Source: DATBFX01 sp036558305 (GTDB lineage Bacteria; Chloroflexota; Chloroflexia; Thermomicrobiales; UBA6265). Taken from it: a DNA stretch of 21,951 nucleotides. The translations under genes were made by a program, and so were the position numbers. Below the pieces are notes generated by a model, which saw nothing but the letters and a program-made list of their open reading frames with translations, was not told the origin of the DNA and did no database searches. The DNA is taken from positions 1-21,951 of the forward strand of contig DATBFX010000343.1 of assembly GCA_036558305.1 (NCBI GenBank). The letters are read 5' to 3'. Shown piece after piece: positions 14,228 to 21,951 of the stretch. The stretch's first letter is position 1; each line of letters opens with the position of its first letter.

Positions 14228-16081
14228 ATGAACCAACTGCCGTTAGGCGCCCGGGTATATGCGACCGTCATCGCGCTCGCTGCCCTGAGCCTGACGATCG
14301 GCCTGCTCGCCGTCGCCGGCTCCCCGAATCGGACCGACACCGTGCTCGCCGTCGTCTGTTTCGGATTGGTCGCCGCCACGACGCTCCGGCCGTTGCCGCT
14401 CTCCTTCAAGCGGAAGTTGGTGCTCGACACGAGCGTGCTCGTTGCGGTCGTGCTCCTCTTCCCGGCCGGCGTCGCCATGCTGATCGCGGTCGCCGGAACG
14501 CTCCTCGCCCAGGCGATTCGCCGCGCCGACTGGATCGAGGCCGCCTTCAATGCCTCCCAGATGGCGCTCCAGGTGGCCGCCGGTGAGTTCGTGCTGGACG
14601 CTGCCGACGTCGGCCCCCACCACCACGCCTCCGGCCGCCCCATTACCGCGCTCGTGATCCTCGTCGCCGGGGCGGCGATGTACCTCGTGTCGAACCTTGC
14701 CGTCGCCACGATGGTCGCTCTCCAATCTCGCATGCCGCTCCTGGACGTCTGGTCGCGGGTGATCCACCAGATCGATCGCGGCGAGATCATGGGGCAGTTG
14801 GCGCAGATCGGCCTCGGGGCCGCGACCGCCTACGCCGTGACCGCCGCCCCGTGGACACTGCCCCTCGTGCTGCTGCCGGCGGCGGCCGTGTACGTCCTCC
14901 TGGAGCGCCTCGTGTCGCTGCACTGGGAGGCCGAGGCGGCCTTGCACGCGATCGACGCCAGCATGACCCGGATGGAGCGAATCGGGCGACTCGGCCGCTG
15001 GGAATGGGACCTGACGTCGGGTGCCCAGGTCTGGTCCGAAGAGACGCGCCGCATCCTGGACGCGCCGCCGGATTCGCCGCCCCCCACGTTCGCGACCCTC
15101 CTCGAAGCCGTCCACCCGGCGGATCGTGCCGCGGTGGATCGGGCGATCCATGCCGCGCTCTCCGATGGGACGGCATTCGGCCTCGACCACCGGGTCCGGT
15201 CGTCTGATGGCCTGGAGCGCACGGTCCACCAGGAAGGGACGGTGGTCAGGGACGACGAAGGTCGCAAGATTCGCATCGTCGGCACCATCCAAGATATCTC
15301 CGAGCGAAAGGCGCTGGAAGCGCAGGTCGAAGACATTGCCGAGCGGCATCGTGCTGCCCTCGATTTGGCCGATGCGCGCGGACTGCTCGGCGCGAGCCGC
15401 GAACTCGAACGGCTTCGCCTGGCGCGGGAGCTGCACGATGGGCCGGTGCAAGACCTCTTGGCGATCAGTTACCAATTGGCCGGAAATGGTCGGCCCCTCG
15501 CTGGCGATCAGGATACGGACGGAACGAATCTCGCTCCAGAGTACCTGCGCAATGAGGTGCTTGCCGTGGTCCGGCAACTGCGGGGCATGATCGGTGAGTT
15601 GCGTCCCCCAGGACTCCAAGAACTGGGACTGGAGACGGCGCTGGAAGGCTACTTGGCCAGTCTCCAGCGGCAAGACGGTCAGGTCCTCCCGGCGATGTCC
15701 CTCGACGTCGATGGCGTGCCGACACATCTTCCCGAGTCGATCGGGCTGGCGCTCTTCCGCATCGTCCAGGAGACGACTCGCAACGCGGTTCGCCATGCCG
15801 GTGCCCGTGCGCTGTCGATCGTTCTCCACCGAGAGGGAGGCGAGGTCGTGCTCGAGGTGGAGGACGATGGGTGCGGCTTCGTGATGCCGGCGCGCCTGAG
15901 CGACTTCGCCCGCGCCGGCCATTTCGGCCTCGTCGGTCTCGCCGAGCAGGTGAACCAAGCCAACGGGGCATTCACCATCGAGTCGTCCCGCGGCGCCGGG
16001 ACCCGCGTCGTGGTGCGGCTCCCGGTGACCGCCCCGGATCTTGTCGAAACCCGTGCCGATCGGAGCACCGCTGCCCCCTGA
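14228..16081 (+). CDS. Membrane sensor histidine kinase (7 TM, PAS, HisKA_3, HATPase)
   Basis: 617 residues from ATG 14228; the frame is open upstream but that part overlaps the secreted-protein gene. Residues 1-230 hold about seven membrane segments, a MASE-like sensor region. A PAS domain of the fold-3 type spans about 250-360 (GRLGRWEWDL to GTIQDISERKALE). The dimerisation domain has the HisKA_3 H-box RLARELHDGPVQDLL with phospho-acceptor H403. The HATPase domain has N519 (N-box), D546-D547-G548-x-G550 (G1), GHFGLVGL (G2) and GAGT near the end. It should autophosphorylate in response to a membrane or redox signal and pass phosphate to a NarL-type regulator, most likely the one encoded at 12026-12706. 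Confidence 0.93.
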   Translation: MNQLPLGARVYATVIALAALSLTIGLLAVAGSPNRTDTVLAVVCFGLVAATTLRPLPLSFKRKLVLDTSVLVAVVLLFPAGVAMLIAVAGTLLAQAIRRADWIEAAFNASQMALQVAAGEFVLDAADVGPHHHASGRPITALVILVAGAAMYLVSNLAVATMVALQSRMPLLDVWSRVIHQIDRGEIMGQLAQIGLGAATAYAVTAAPWTLPLVLLPAAAVYVLLERLVSLHWEAEAALHAIDASMTRMERIGRLGRWEWDLTSGAQVWSEETRRILDAPPDSPPPTFATLLEAVHPADRAAVDRAIHAALSDGTAFGLDHRVRSSDGLERTVHQEGTVVRDDEGRKIRIVGTIQDISERKALEAQVEDIAERHRAALDLADARGLLGASRELERLRLARELHDGPVQDLLAISYQLAGNGRPLAGDQDTDGTNLAPEYLRNEVLAVVRQLRGMIGELRPPGLQELGLETALEGYLASLQRQDGQVLPAMSLDVDGVPTHLPESIGLALFRIVQETTRNAVRHAGARALSIVLHREGGEVVLEVEDDGCGFVMPARLSDFARAGHFGLVGLAEQVNQANGAFTIESSRGAGTRVVVRLPVTAPDLVETRADRSTAAP

Positions 16082-16178
16082 TCGTCCGGTGCTCCGTGCA
16101 ACCTGCACTGAACGTTTGCCTCGAGTCCCCTACCTGCGTCGCCACTATCGGAGTGCCTGGCCAGGAGGCCCGTTGCAC

Positions 16179-16196
16179 GCGCGCATTTCAGCGCGC
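16179..16196 (+). terminator. Possible terminator hairpin after the kinase gene
   Basis: GCGCGC-ATTTCA-GCGCGC lies about 100 bases after the kinase stop, without a T tract. A 10-bp palindrome CCTGGCCAGG is just upstream. Confidence 0.3.
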
Positions 16197-16274
16197 CGGA
16201 TCAATCTCTACCCCGGGGCGGTGCACCGCGGCGACATCGCCCTCCGTTGGCACCGCTCCGTCCTCTGCTACCGC

Positions 16275-16583
16275 CGGTCGACGAGCACGTAGACGCCCGG
16301 CCGGTTGGACGCCTCCTCGTCGGCCCGTGCATGTGCATCGCCACACCGATGACCTCCGGCCGGGCCGTGTTGACGCCCGCGGCGAGGAGGCCCAGTCCCC
16401 GCTCGGCGACCAGCGCCAGGTACCCCACGCTGTCCTCCCGCTCACGCCAGTCCGCCCCGGCGACCCGGCCGACCGCATCGTCGATCGCCGCCGGCAGCGT
16501 CAGCCGCGGGCCGCTGCCGACCGCCTCGCAAATGCGCAGCACCGAGTTGAGTGATAGGACGGACCCCTCGCGTTCCTCCAGAA
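16275..16583 (-). pseudogene. Remnant of an unidentified gene, truncated and frameshifted
   Basis: On the minus strand a frame with strong GC at third positions reads SVLSLNSVLRICEAVG, then RVAGADWREREDSVGYLAL, VAERGLGLLAAGV and NTARPEVIGV. Near 16335 the sense moves to another frame and continues as DAHARADEEASNRPGVYVLVDRR to a stop at about 16275. The break indicates a frameshift. The 5' end is lost where the sequence meets an insertion-sequence-like end (16584-16597). I do not recognise the family. It was probably an alpha-helical cytoplasmic protein. Confidence 0.45.
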
Positions 16584-16597
16584 GGGCTGTTGCAAAG
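16584..16597. mobile_element. Candidate insertion-sequence end
   Basis: GGGCTGTTGCAAAG resembles the terminal repeats of several IS families, such as the GGCACTGTTGCAAA end of IS6-type elements. It lies at the junction between the truncated gene remnant and the transposase remnant. I found no matching inverted copy to the right, so the element's other end is lost or diverged. Confidence 0.35.
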
Positions 16598-16735
16598 TCC
16601 GCTTTGAGCGCCGACGCGCGCCGCCCGTACCGAGGAGGTCGGCGGCACGCCGGGCCGGTCGAGCGCATCGACGGGGGGTGCCGCCGCGAATCAACCGCGC
16701 GGCGAGTTCGCTCAAGGCACTGACGCATACCCACC

Positions 16736-17709
16736 TCAAGGGGTGGCCGTGCTCGGGGCCGGGGGCCACGACGGCTGGGGGTGGTCATCGAACCGGGCCA
16801 GGATCCGGGAGGGCCGACTGAGGGGGCCGCGGGTCCCGACGTGGGCGGCCCGCGCGGGGCGGAAGGCGGCGGGTGGCGCGGCCAGGAGGAGGCACGCCGA
16901 CGCCAGCGTCAGGCCGAGAAAGAGCCGGGTCCGCCGGTCGGGGGTGCCGACGCGGACCCGCTCCAGACCGAGGCGCTGCTTGACCTCGCGGAAGCTCTGC
17001 CCGATCCACCCGCGCCGCCAGCACCAGCACGGGGCGCGGGCCGGGCAGCCGAGGGTGATCGCCAGGTACCACGGCTCCTCCGGCGTTTTCCGGCGGTTCG
17101 CCCGCCGCCCCGGCACCTGCCGGCAGAGCGCGGCGTTGACGACGTCGCTGGGATGGCCGTTGATCAGGGCGAAGCGCACCCCGGGGTGCCACCGCACCTG
17201 CCCCGCGCCGCGCCCTCGCTCCCCAGCTTCCAGCCGCGCCCGTCCGGCTCCGTCGGCCGGGTGCCCCGCCGGACGCGGATCACGAAGTCCACGCCGCGCG
17301 CCCGCAGCGCCGCGAAGAGCCGGTCCCGCGCGAACCCGCGGGCGGCAAGCACGACCGGCCGCGTGCCGGGCGGCAGCGCGTCGGGCACCGCCAAGAGCGC
17401 GTGTTCCTCCAACGAATTCTGGCTCTGGCCGGCGGGGATGTGGTAACGGTCGGCGGCCACCTGCAGCAGCGGCACCGCCCGCCCGTCCCAGGGCACCGCG
17501 ATCCGCAGGACCCGGTCGTGGACGCGCCGTCCGGCCGGGGTGAGGACGTCGGAGAGCGTCCAGGCGACCGCCAGCCCGACCCGGCGCCCGAGTCCCGACC
17601 ACTGTGGCGGTGCCCCCAACTCACGACCGGAGGTCGGGCGAAGGTAGCCGATGAACGCGGAGGGCAGCCCCGCATCCGACCGGAACTGGCCGCGCTGGTG
17701 TGGCACCAT
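16736..17709 (-). pseudogene. Degenerate IS4-type transposase (DDE)
   Basis: Two reading frames together give one transposase-like protein. The first, from about 17709, includes RAVPLLQVAADRYHIPAG, PVVLAARGFARDRLFAALRA and GVDFVIRVRRGT. A frameshift near 17200-17225 moves the sense to a second frame with EPWYLAITLG and SFREVKQRLGLERVRVGT, ending at 16736. Against the IS4 pattern the three catalytic acids are replaced: first Asp by Ala (17563-17565), second Asp by Ala in LAARGF (17341-17343), Glu by Gly in WIGQSF (17000-17002). In the Y-(2)-R-(3)-E-(6)-K signature, Tyr is also Cys. Each is one base from the acid codon. The N-terminal domain is short. It cannot be active. Confidence 0.75.
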
Positions 17710-17785
17710 CGTCCCACTCGGCATATCCGAACGGACCCTCCATCGTGTCGCCGCCGGCCGAGTTTTCGGGCACAATTCCCGGCAG

Positions 17786-17815
17786 ATATCATATATACGT
17801 CGGTGACTATAGGAG
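17786..17815. other. AT-rich patch upstream of a small gene
   Basis: GATATCATATATACG followed by GTGACTATAGG stands out from the GC-rich surroundings. It could hold the promoter of the gene at 17899, with TATCAT or TATATA as -10, or mark the old edge of the insertion element. I cannot assign a good -35. Confidence 0.3.
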
Positions 17816-17898
17816 TGCGTCCATGGGGGATCTGCGGTCGTAGAGACGGTCCGGGGCCACTCACGCCGATCGGTATGCGGACGGGAAGGAACGGGACG

Positions 17899-18261
17899 GT
17901 GGCGGAGCAGTTCGACGTTGCAGAAGCGCTCGCGGGCGCGTTCGGCCTCGCGGCCCCGCGGGTTGTGGCGGCGCACGGTTCGGAGCGGCGGCAGTTCGAG
18001 GCGCCGACGGGGCGGCGAAATTGGTTGGTGGCGCGGGCGGGTGGACTCTCGCTGCGGCACACCGATGGGTGGACGCTGGTGGTCGACAGCGACCGGCGCG
18101 GTCGCCCGACGCGGGCGGAGGTGACAGGCCGGTACCCCCCGCCCGAGGCAATCGCGCGGCTGCGGCGCGCGGACGAGCGCTCGGGCGGGGTGCTGGGCAC
18201 CGCGCTAGGCAAGGGCCGCAGCCGCCACACCCGCTTCGTTCTGCGCGCCCTCAAGGGGTGA
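17899..18261 (+). CDS. Hypothetical small protein
   Basis: 120 residues from GTG 17899, chosen because GGAAGGA lies 8 bases upstream; ATG 17875 is an alternative with no such site. I do not recognise it. The frame has normal GC-rich codon use and no interruption, in contrast to the broken genes on both sides. The N-terminal half contains AEQFDVAEALAGAFGL and an Arg/Trp segment, the middle a beta-like stretch LSLRHTDGWTLVVDSDRRG, and the C-terminus is strongly basic (GKGRSRHTRFVLRALKG). No signal peptide, membrane segment or Cys is seen. It may be a small nucleic-acid-binding or regulatory protein, but that is a guess from charge. Confidence 0.5.
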   Translation: MAEQFDVAEALAGAFGLAAPRVVAAHGSERRQFEAPTGRRNWLVARAGGLSLRHTDGWTLVVDSDRRGRPTRAEVTGRYPPPEAIARLRRADERSGGVLGTALGKGRSRHTRFVLRALKG

Positions 18262-18296
18262 CGCCCGCGCCGGGGGCTATCCCGCCGGCTCTCCTG

Positions 18297-18530
18297 TCAT
18301 CCCCTGAGCGGTACAGAGGCGAGCGTCGGGTGGCGCGCCGCCGCCGCGCGGTCGACGGCGTAGGTGTTCCGCCGCCCGACGCGCCGTGCCACCAGGTATC
18401 CCGCCAGGTCCCCGACGAGGCGGCCGCCCCGCCACCCGGTGATCCCCGGCGCCGGCGCGGTCTGCCGCAGCGTCGCCTCGGGATGCGCCGCCACATGCAG
18501 CAGCACCGGGCCGTCGATGGAGAACAGGGG
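18297..18530 (-). pseudogene. Remnant of a winged-helix transcriptional regulator
   Basis: The frame reads PLFSIDGPVLLHVAAHPEA, then TLRQTAPAPGITGWRGGRLV, GDLAGYLVARRVGRRNTYAV and stops at 18297. This follows the pattern of small winged-helix regulators (L-L-x-x-A-x-x-P-x-x-x-L-R-x-x-A, G-I-T-x-R-x-x-x-x-x-V-x-x-L, G-Y-L-x-R-x-R-x-G-R-R-N-x-Y). Compared with that pattern the recognition helix is altered (WRGGRLV) and two residues are missing before GYL. There is no credible start with a ribosome binding site. It is probably a decayed gene, though a short GTG-started protein cannot be excluded. Confidence 0.45.
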
Positions 18531-18803
18531 CCGGTTCCGCGCTTGCCCGTGTACCGCCCCTCCCCCCTCCCGAATGACTCATTGGCCCCCGCCGCGAGGC
18601 GTGCTGGGCGCCGTTGCCTCAGACCCAGTGGCCGAATTGCCATTGGCCGTATCTGCTCCCGGTCGCCGAGTTCCGGTCAACCTCCCGCTTGACCCTTCCC
18701 TCTGCAAGCTCTATCTCGCCCGCCGTCGCCGTCCCGTTCGCGGGCGCTCGGGCGGCTGGCAGATTGCCGCGGCGGCCGTTGAGGGGTTTGCCCGACCGAC
18801 CAC
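18531..18803. other. Stretch without a supportable gene
   Basis: About 270 bases between the winged-helix remnant and the end of the phosphoesterase gene. Codon use fits no frame clearly. It probably continues the decayed segment. Confidence 0.4.
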
Positions 18804-20228
18804 CTACCCGGCAGCCGGCGTGCCCTCGTTCGTGGTGACGGGGGCGACGATCTCCACTCGCCTCGCGTCGTCGTTCCAGACCTGAAGGCGGGCGCGTAGA
18901 TTCCTCTGAGCGGCCTCGCGGCTGATTTCGACGAATGTGAACGGACGGGGGGTTCCCCCTCCGCTGTGCGGTGTCCAATCCGAGACGGTCCAACTCCCGC
19001 CGTTCAGAAAGACAGGGGTTCCGGCGCAGGTCCCCAGCGCGACGTATTCGGCCCGGTGCGTGTGCCCGAAGACGTAGAACGGAACATCCTGCCCAGCGGC
19101 GCTGAGGATTCGATGGATCGCCCCGGCGGTCGCGTGAAGATGCATCGACCGCTGCGCGGCCGACGATGGGAACCCCAGGTCGGGTCCGGGGGAGGCCGGC
19201 CCGTCGGTGCTGCGGCCGACAAGGCGTTCCCACCCCGCGACCCCCGGTTGAACGACCAGCGCCCGAGCGACGCGCGCCCGGAATCCCGCCGCGGTCTTCT
19301 CGGCGAGGGCGTCGATCGCGCAGAGGACCTCGTAACTCAACCCGGTTTCGGCCGAGTAGGGAGGGAGGAAACGTTGGCGATAGGCAGCGCGGCGCGCCGC
19401 CCGCCGCTTCGGTGAAACCACAACCGTTTCTCGGAGCAGCGCGGTGAGGAACCGCAGGTGGAGCGGGCTCGTTCTCAATGCCAACCCCGGGTGGCGGCGG
19501 AAGGCGCGTCGGATTTGGGAAAGCGGGGCCGCGGCGAGCTCCGGATCGGGGTTCGTCGCGTGCAAAAGGTCCAGGAGATAGTCGTCGAACCGCGCTCCGA
19601 TCGGGCGGTCGTCGTGCGTGTTCGACGCGGTCGCACCGCGCAGGAGCGCCGGGAATGAGTTGATGTCGTGATACTGCTGACCATGTTCGGCGTACAAGAC
19701 GCCCGGCACGTACAGGATCCAGGGATGAACGCGGACGGCGAGAGTATCGGCGGAACCGGCGCCTGCTTTCGTCAACAGCGCGAGCAGTCGCTTCTGCACC
19801 GATGAACGCATCAGTTCGGTATCGTGGTTACCGGGCACGATCTCGAGTCGCCAACCCGCCGACAATAACTTCGCGAGCGCCGCGAAAAAGGCCGTGTGGC
19901 CGGCGGCGATGCGATCCAACTGGGCGACCGCCCGTGCTTCGCCGAGCGGCCGGGGCGGTCCGGGGAGCCGAACGCGCGGGAAGTCAAAGAGATCGCCGAG
20001 CATTACGAGGCGGTGACGCCGCCCATCGACCTGGGAGCGATCGCACAGCGAATCGAGGAGGCGGGAGAACGCCCCGTCGTCACGAAACATCTCGAGCGGA
20101 TCGGGAGCGTTGCTGGCGGGATCACTTCCCGCCGAAAGGTGGAAGTCGCCCATTACGACGATGACGTCATCGACTCCCGAATCGGCGTCGCCGACCTGAC
20201 CATATCGTGGCAACACGACCTCGCTCAC
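18804..20228 (-). CDS. Calcineurin-like metallophosphoesterase with large insertion
   Basis: 474 residues from GTG 20228; a second GTG four codons in (20216) is about as likely. All metal-binding motifs of the family are present: D28-x-H30 (GDFH), D79 and D82 (GDLFD), N134-H135 (GNHD), H182 (EHGQQYH) and H389-x-H391 (GHTH). The protein would hydrolyse a phosphoester with a two-metal centre. Between H182 and the GHTH motif lie about 200 residues, mostly predicted helical and Arg/Ala-rich, which is much longer than in the common core and probably forms a separate lid domain. No signal peptide or membrane segment is seen. The substrate cannot be told. It is divergent from the membrane-protein gene at 20394. 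Confidence 0.9.
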   Translation of the reverse strand: MSEVVLPRYGQVGDADSGVDDVIVVMGDFHLSAGSDPASNAPDPLEMFRDDGAFSRLLDSLCDRSQVDGRRHRLVMLGDLFDFPRVRLPGPPRPLGEARAVAQLDRIAAGHTAFFAALAKLLSAGWRLEIVPGNHDTELMRSSVQKRLLALLTKAGAGSADTLAVRVHPWILYVPGVLYAEHGQQYHDINSFPALLRGATASNTHDDRPIGARFDDYLLDLLHATNPDPELAAAPLSQIRRAFRRHPGLALRTSPLHLRFLTALLRETVVVSPKRRAARRAAYRQRFLPPYSAETGLSYEVLCAIDALAEKTAAGFRARVARALVVQPGVAGWERLVGRSTDGPASPGPDLGFPSSAAQRSMHLHATAGAIHRILSAAGQDVPFYVFGHTHRAEYVALGTCAGTPVFLNGGSWTVSDWTPHSGGGTPRPFTFVEISREAAQRNLRARLQVWNDDARRVEIVAPVTTNEGTPAAG

Positions 20229-20322
20229 TCCTCGGTCTGCAAACGGCGATGCTCGGTTTCCGCAGCGACGTATGCGCGCTTACCCTGGTGCCTGGCCCCC
20301 CAGGGAATGGGACGAACCCACA

Positions 20323-20334
20323 AAGATTAATCTT
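20323..20334. promoter_or_regulatory. 12-bp palindrome at a promoter
   Basis: AAGATTAATCTT is a perfect palindrome that overlaps the -35 element of the promoter at 20333-20361 and lies between the divergent phosphoesterase and membrane-protein genes. It has the form of an operator. No regulator gene is adjacent in the window. Confidence 0.4.
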
Positions 20335-20361
20335 AACTTATGGGCAACTTCGGTGTACTAT
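20333..20361 (+). promoter_or_regulatory. Promoter of the right-edge membrane-protein gene
   Basis: -35 TTAACT (20333-20338, 4/6), 17-base spacer, -10 TACTAT (20356-20361, 4/6), in an AT-rich patch. The start would be near 20368, giving a short leader before ATG 20394, which has GAGGG 3 bases upstream. Confidence 0.5.
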
Positions 20362-20393
20362 TCGGTCCACTTCAATAGTCAGGCTGAGGGTCG

Positions 20394-21951
20394 ATGGCCA
20401 CCGAAGTTGTGTTTCGCAGACATTTTCTCCGTCGGACGATCGACGTCGAGACTCGATACGGCGGCTTTCGCCCTCTCATCGTGATCGGAACAGTCGCGCT
20501 CTGGCTGCTGTCGCTTAATCGCGTCGACCTCAGTCGCATGAACGACTTCGGCCTCATCTCGGTGCTCCCCATTCCCGTCTTCGTCGCGCTTGCGGTTTTG
20601 ACGATCAGCTTTGCGGTCAGCCTACGCGAGCGTCCAGTCCGCACTCCGCTGCTCCTCCTCCATGTCCTCGCCTTGATCCTCATGCTGTACGGGATCACCG
20701 CGCTCGTCGAGCAGGTGCCACGATTCGAGTCGGCGTGGAAGCACGTCGGCATCGCCGAGTACGTCATCCGCAACGGCGGCGTCGATCCCACCATCGACGC
20801 CTACTTCAATTGGCCCGGTTTCTTCATCCTGCTGGCGTTCTTCACGAAGGTCTGCGGCTTCCAAAGCGCGCTCACCTTCGTCGCATGGGCGCCCGTCTTC
20901 CTGGAATTGCTCTACTTGGGACCGTTGGTCATGATCTTCAGCCGCGCGACGTCGGACACGCGACTGGTCTGGTTGGCGGTCTGGACGTTCTATCTTGCGA
21001 ATTGGGTCGGCCAGGACTATCTCTCACCGCAAGGATTCAACTACTTTCTCCTCCTGGTCATCTTCGCAATCCTTCTGACCTGGTTCGAGGTCGCGGGGGG
21101 TGAGCTACACCCCATTTTCCGATTGCTGAGGCGGGTCCGGCTGCCAACCCGGTTGGCCGAACGTCTCTACCGTTGGATGGCACCGGCGGACATGCCGAAC
21201 GTCGCGAGCACGCGAGGACAGCGAACCGCTCTCGTGGCGATCATCATCGCCGTGTTCGCGGTCGTCGTTTCAAGCCACCAACTCACCCCGTTCGCGATCC
21301 TTGGAGGCGTGACGGCCCTGGTCGTTCTCAACCGCTGCACGCTGCGCGCGTTGCCCATCGTCATGGGTGTGATGGTTGTGCTCTGGCTGCGGTTCTACGC
21401 AACCGGCTATTTGGCGGGGCACGGGGGTCAAGTGGCGGAGCAAGTCGGCGACGTCAGCGGTTCGGTCGGCGCCAGTATGTTCGATCGCCTGAGCGGAAGC
21501 GCCGGTCATGTATTCGTTGTCTATCTTCGCACAGTCATGGCCGTGGTGCTCTGGGGGCTGGCGTTCGTGGGCGGGCTGCGCCGCCTGGCGAGAGGGCACC
21601 GCGATTTCACGTTCGCTATCCTGGCTTTGGTGCCATTTCCGCTGATCGCCCTCCAGTCGTACGGCGGAGAGATTCTTTTGCGCGCCTATCTTTTTTCGTT
21701 GCCCTTCATGGCGTTTTTTGCCGCGGCCATCTTCTTTGGAGCAGACCATTCGGGTCGATCCTGGTTCACCACGGCAGCCCTTTCGGTGGTGAGCATCGCC
21801 GCGATCGGTTCGTTCTTCGTGACCCGGTACGGGAACGAGCGCATGGACTACTTCACCCCCCAGGAGCGCGCCTCGGTCCAGTACCTCTACAGCGTCGCGC
21901 CCCCCGGCTCGCTGCTGCTGGGCGGCACGGTCAAGGCCCCGTGGAAGTACC
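20394..21951 (+). CDS. Multi-pass membrane protein, probable GT-C-type glycosyltransferase (3' partial)
   Basis: 519 complete codons from ATG 20394 to the window end without a stop. About ten or more predicted membrane segments are visible, the first at residues about 29-42 (LIVIGTVALWLLSL). After the third segment comes a loop with ESAWKHVGIAEYVIRNGGVD, then IDAYFNWPGFFILLAFF. Further features are the loop LSPQGFNYFLLL and SSHQLTPFAILGG. These loops resemble large membrane proteins of actinobacteria and Chloroflexota assigned to GT-C or exopolysaccharide-assembly roles. The C-terminal part visible here, after NERMDYFTPQERASVQYL, starts an outer soluble domain. It probably uses a lipid-linked sugar donor; that is inferred. 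It may begin a polysaccharide cluster that continues beyond the window. Confidence 0.8.
   Translation, partial: MATEVVFRRHFLRRTIDVETRYGGFRPLIVIGTVALWLLSLNRVDLSRMNDFGLISVLPIPVFVALAVLTISFAVSLRERPVRTPLLLLHVLALILMLYGITALVEQVPRFESAWKHVGIAEYVIRNGGVDPTIDAYFNWPGFFILLAFFTKVCGFQSALTFVAWAPVFLELLYLGPLVMIFSRATSDTRLVWLAVWTFYLANWVGQDYLSPQGFNYFLLLVIFAILLTWFEVAGGELHPIFRLLRRVRLPTRLAERLYRWMAPADMPNVASTRGQRTALVAIIIAVFAVVVSSHQLTPFAILGGVTALVVLNRCTLRALPIVMGVMVVLWLRFYATGYLAGHGGQVAEQVGDVSGSVGASMFDRLSGSAGHVFVVYLRTVMAVVLWGLAFVGGLRRLARGHRDFTFAILALVPFPLIALQSYGGEILLRAYLFSLPFMAFFAAAIFFGADHSGRSWFTTAALSVVSIAAIGSFFVTRYGNERMDYFTPQERASVQYLYSVAPPGSLLLGGTVKAPWKY

Noticed and set aside
17164..18060. A 298-residue minus-strand gene as a single protein
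   Set aside because: Only its last two thirds resemble a transposase. The first part is an antisense extension opposite the gene at 17899, and the transposase C-terminus lies in another frame.

Overview
The window is GC-rich bacterial DNA with dense coding and GTG starts preceded by strong GGAGG-type ribosome binding sites. It most resembles a Chloroflexota genome, probably of the Thermomicrobia/Thermomicrobiales type. This rests on the style of the twin-arginine-exported Cys-rich protein, the twin-arginine sugar-binding protein and the GH127 enzyme. The assignment is an inference from remembered family patterns, not from a search.

Left part (1-2160): two adjacent genes for secreted, extremely Cys-rich proteins. 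The first is cut by the window edge. It is built of short Cys repeats and ends in three modules with inhibitor-cystine-knot (knottin) spacing. The second has a twin-arginine signal and Stig1-like repeats.

Sugar-uptake locus (2227-9113): a LacI-family regulator is divergent from an ABC importer operon (binding protein, two permeases) and a GH127 beta-L-arabinofuranosidase. No ATPase is present, so a shared MsmX/MalK-type ATPase elsewhere is assumed. The divergent promoter region carries overlapping -10 elements and a 12-bp CG-centred palindrome, a good LacI-type operator. A 105-bp element with 11-bp inverted ends lies after the binding-protein gene, and a perfect 25-bp heptamer-periodic inverted repeat lies before the GH127 gene. 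A plausible scheme is that arabinose-containing glycans are imported, trimmed by GH127, and sensed by the LacI protein.

Middle part (9419-16081): a large YfhO-like/GT-C membrane protein; a NarL-type response regulator on the minus strand with a structured leader; a small hypothetical protein; and a probable two-gene unit of a secreted protein plus a membrane histidine kinase (7 TM, PAS, HisKA_3, HATPase). Kinase and regulator are divergent and are likely partners. The intervening region has a 14-bp palindrome carrying -10 elements on both strands, next to a perfect DnaA-box sequence.

Decayed part (16082-18803): remnants of an unidentified gene, of an IS4-type transposase that has lost every recognisable catalytic acid as well as its frame, and of a winged-helix regulator. 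One small intact-looking gene lies among them.

Right part (18804-21951): a calcineurin-like metallophosphoesterase with a large helical insertion is divergent from a multi-pass membrane protein that runs off the window end and resembles GT-C glycosyltransferases. No tRNA, rRNA or CRISPR array was seen.
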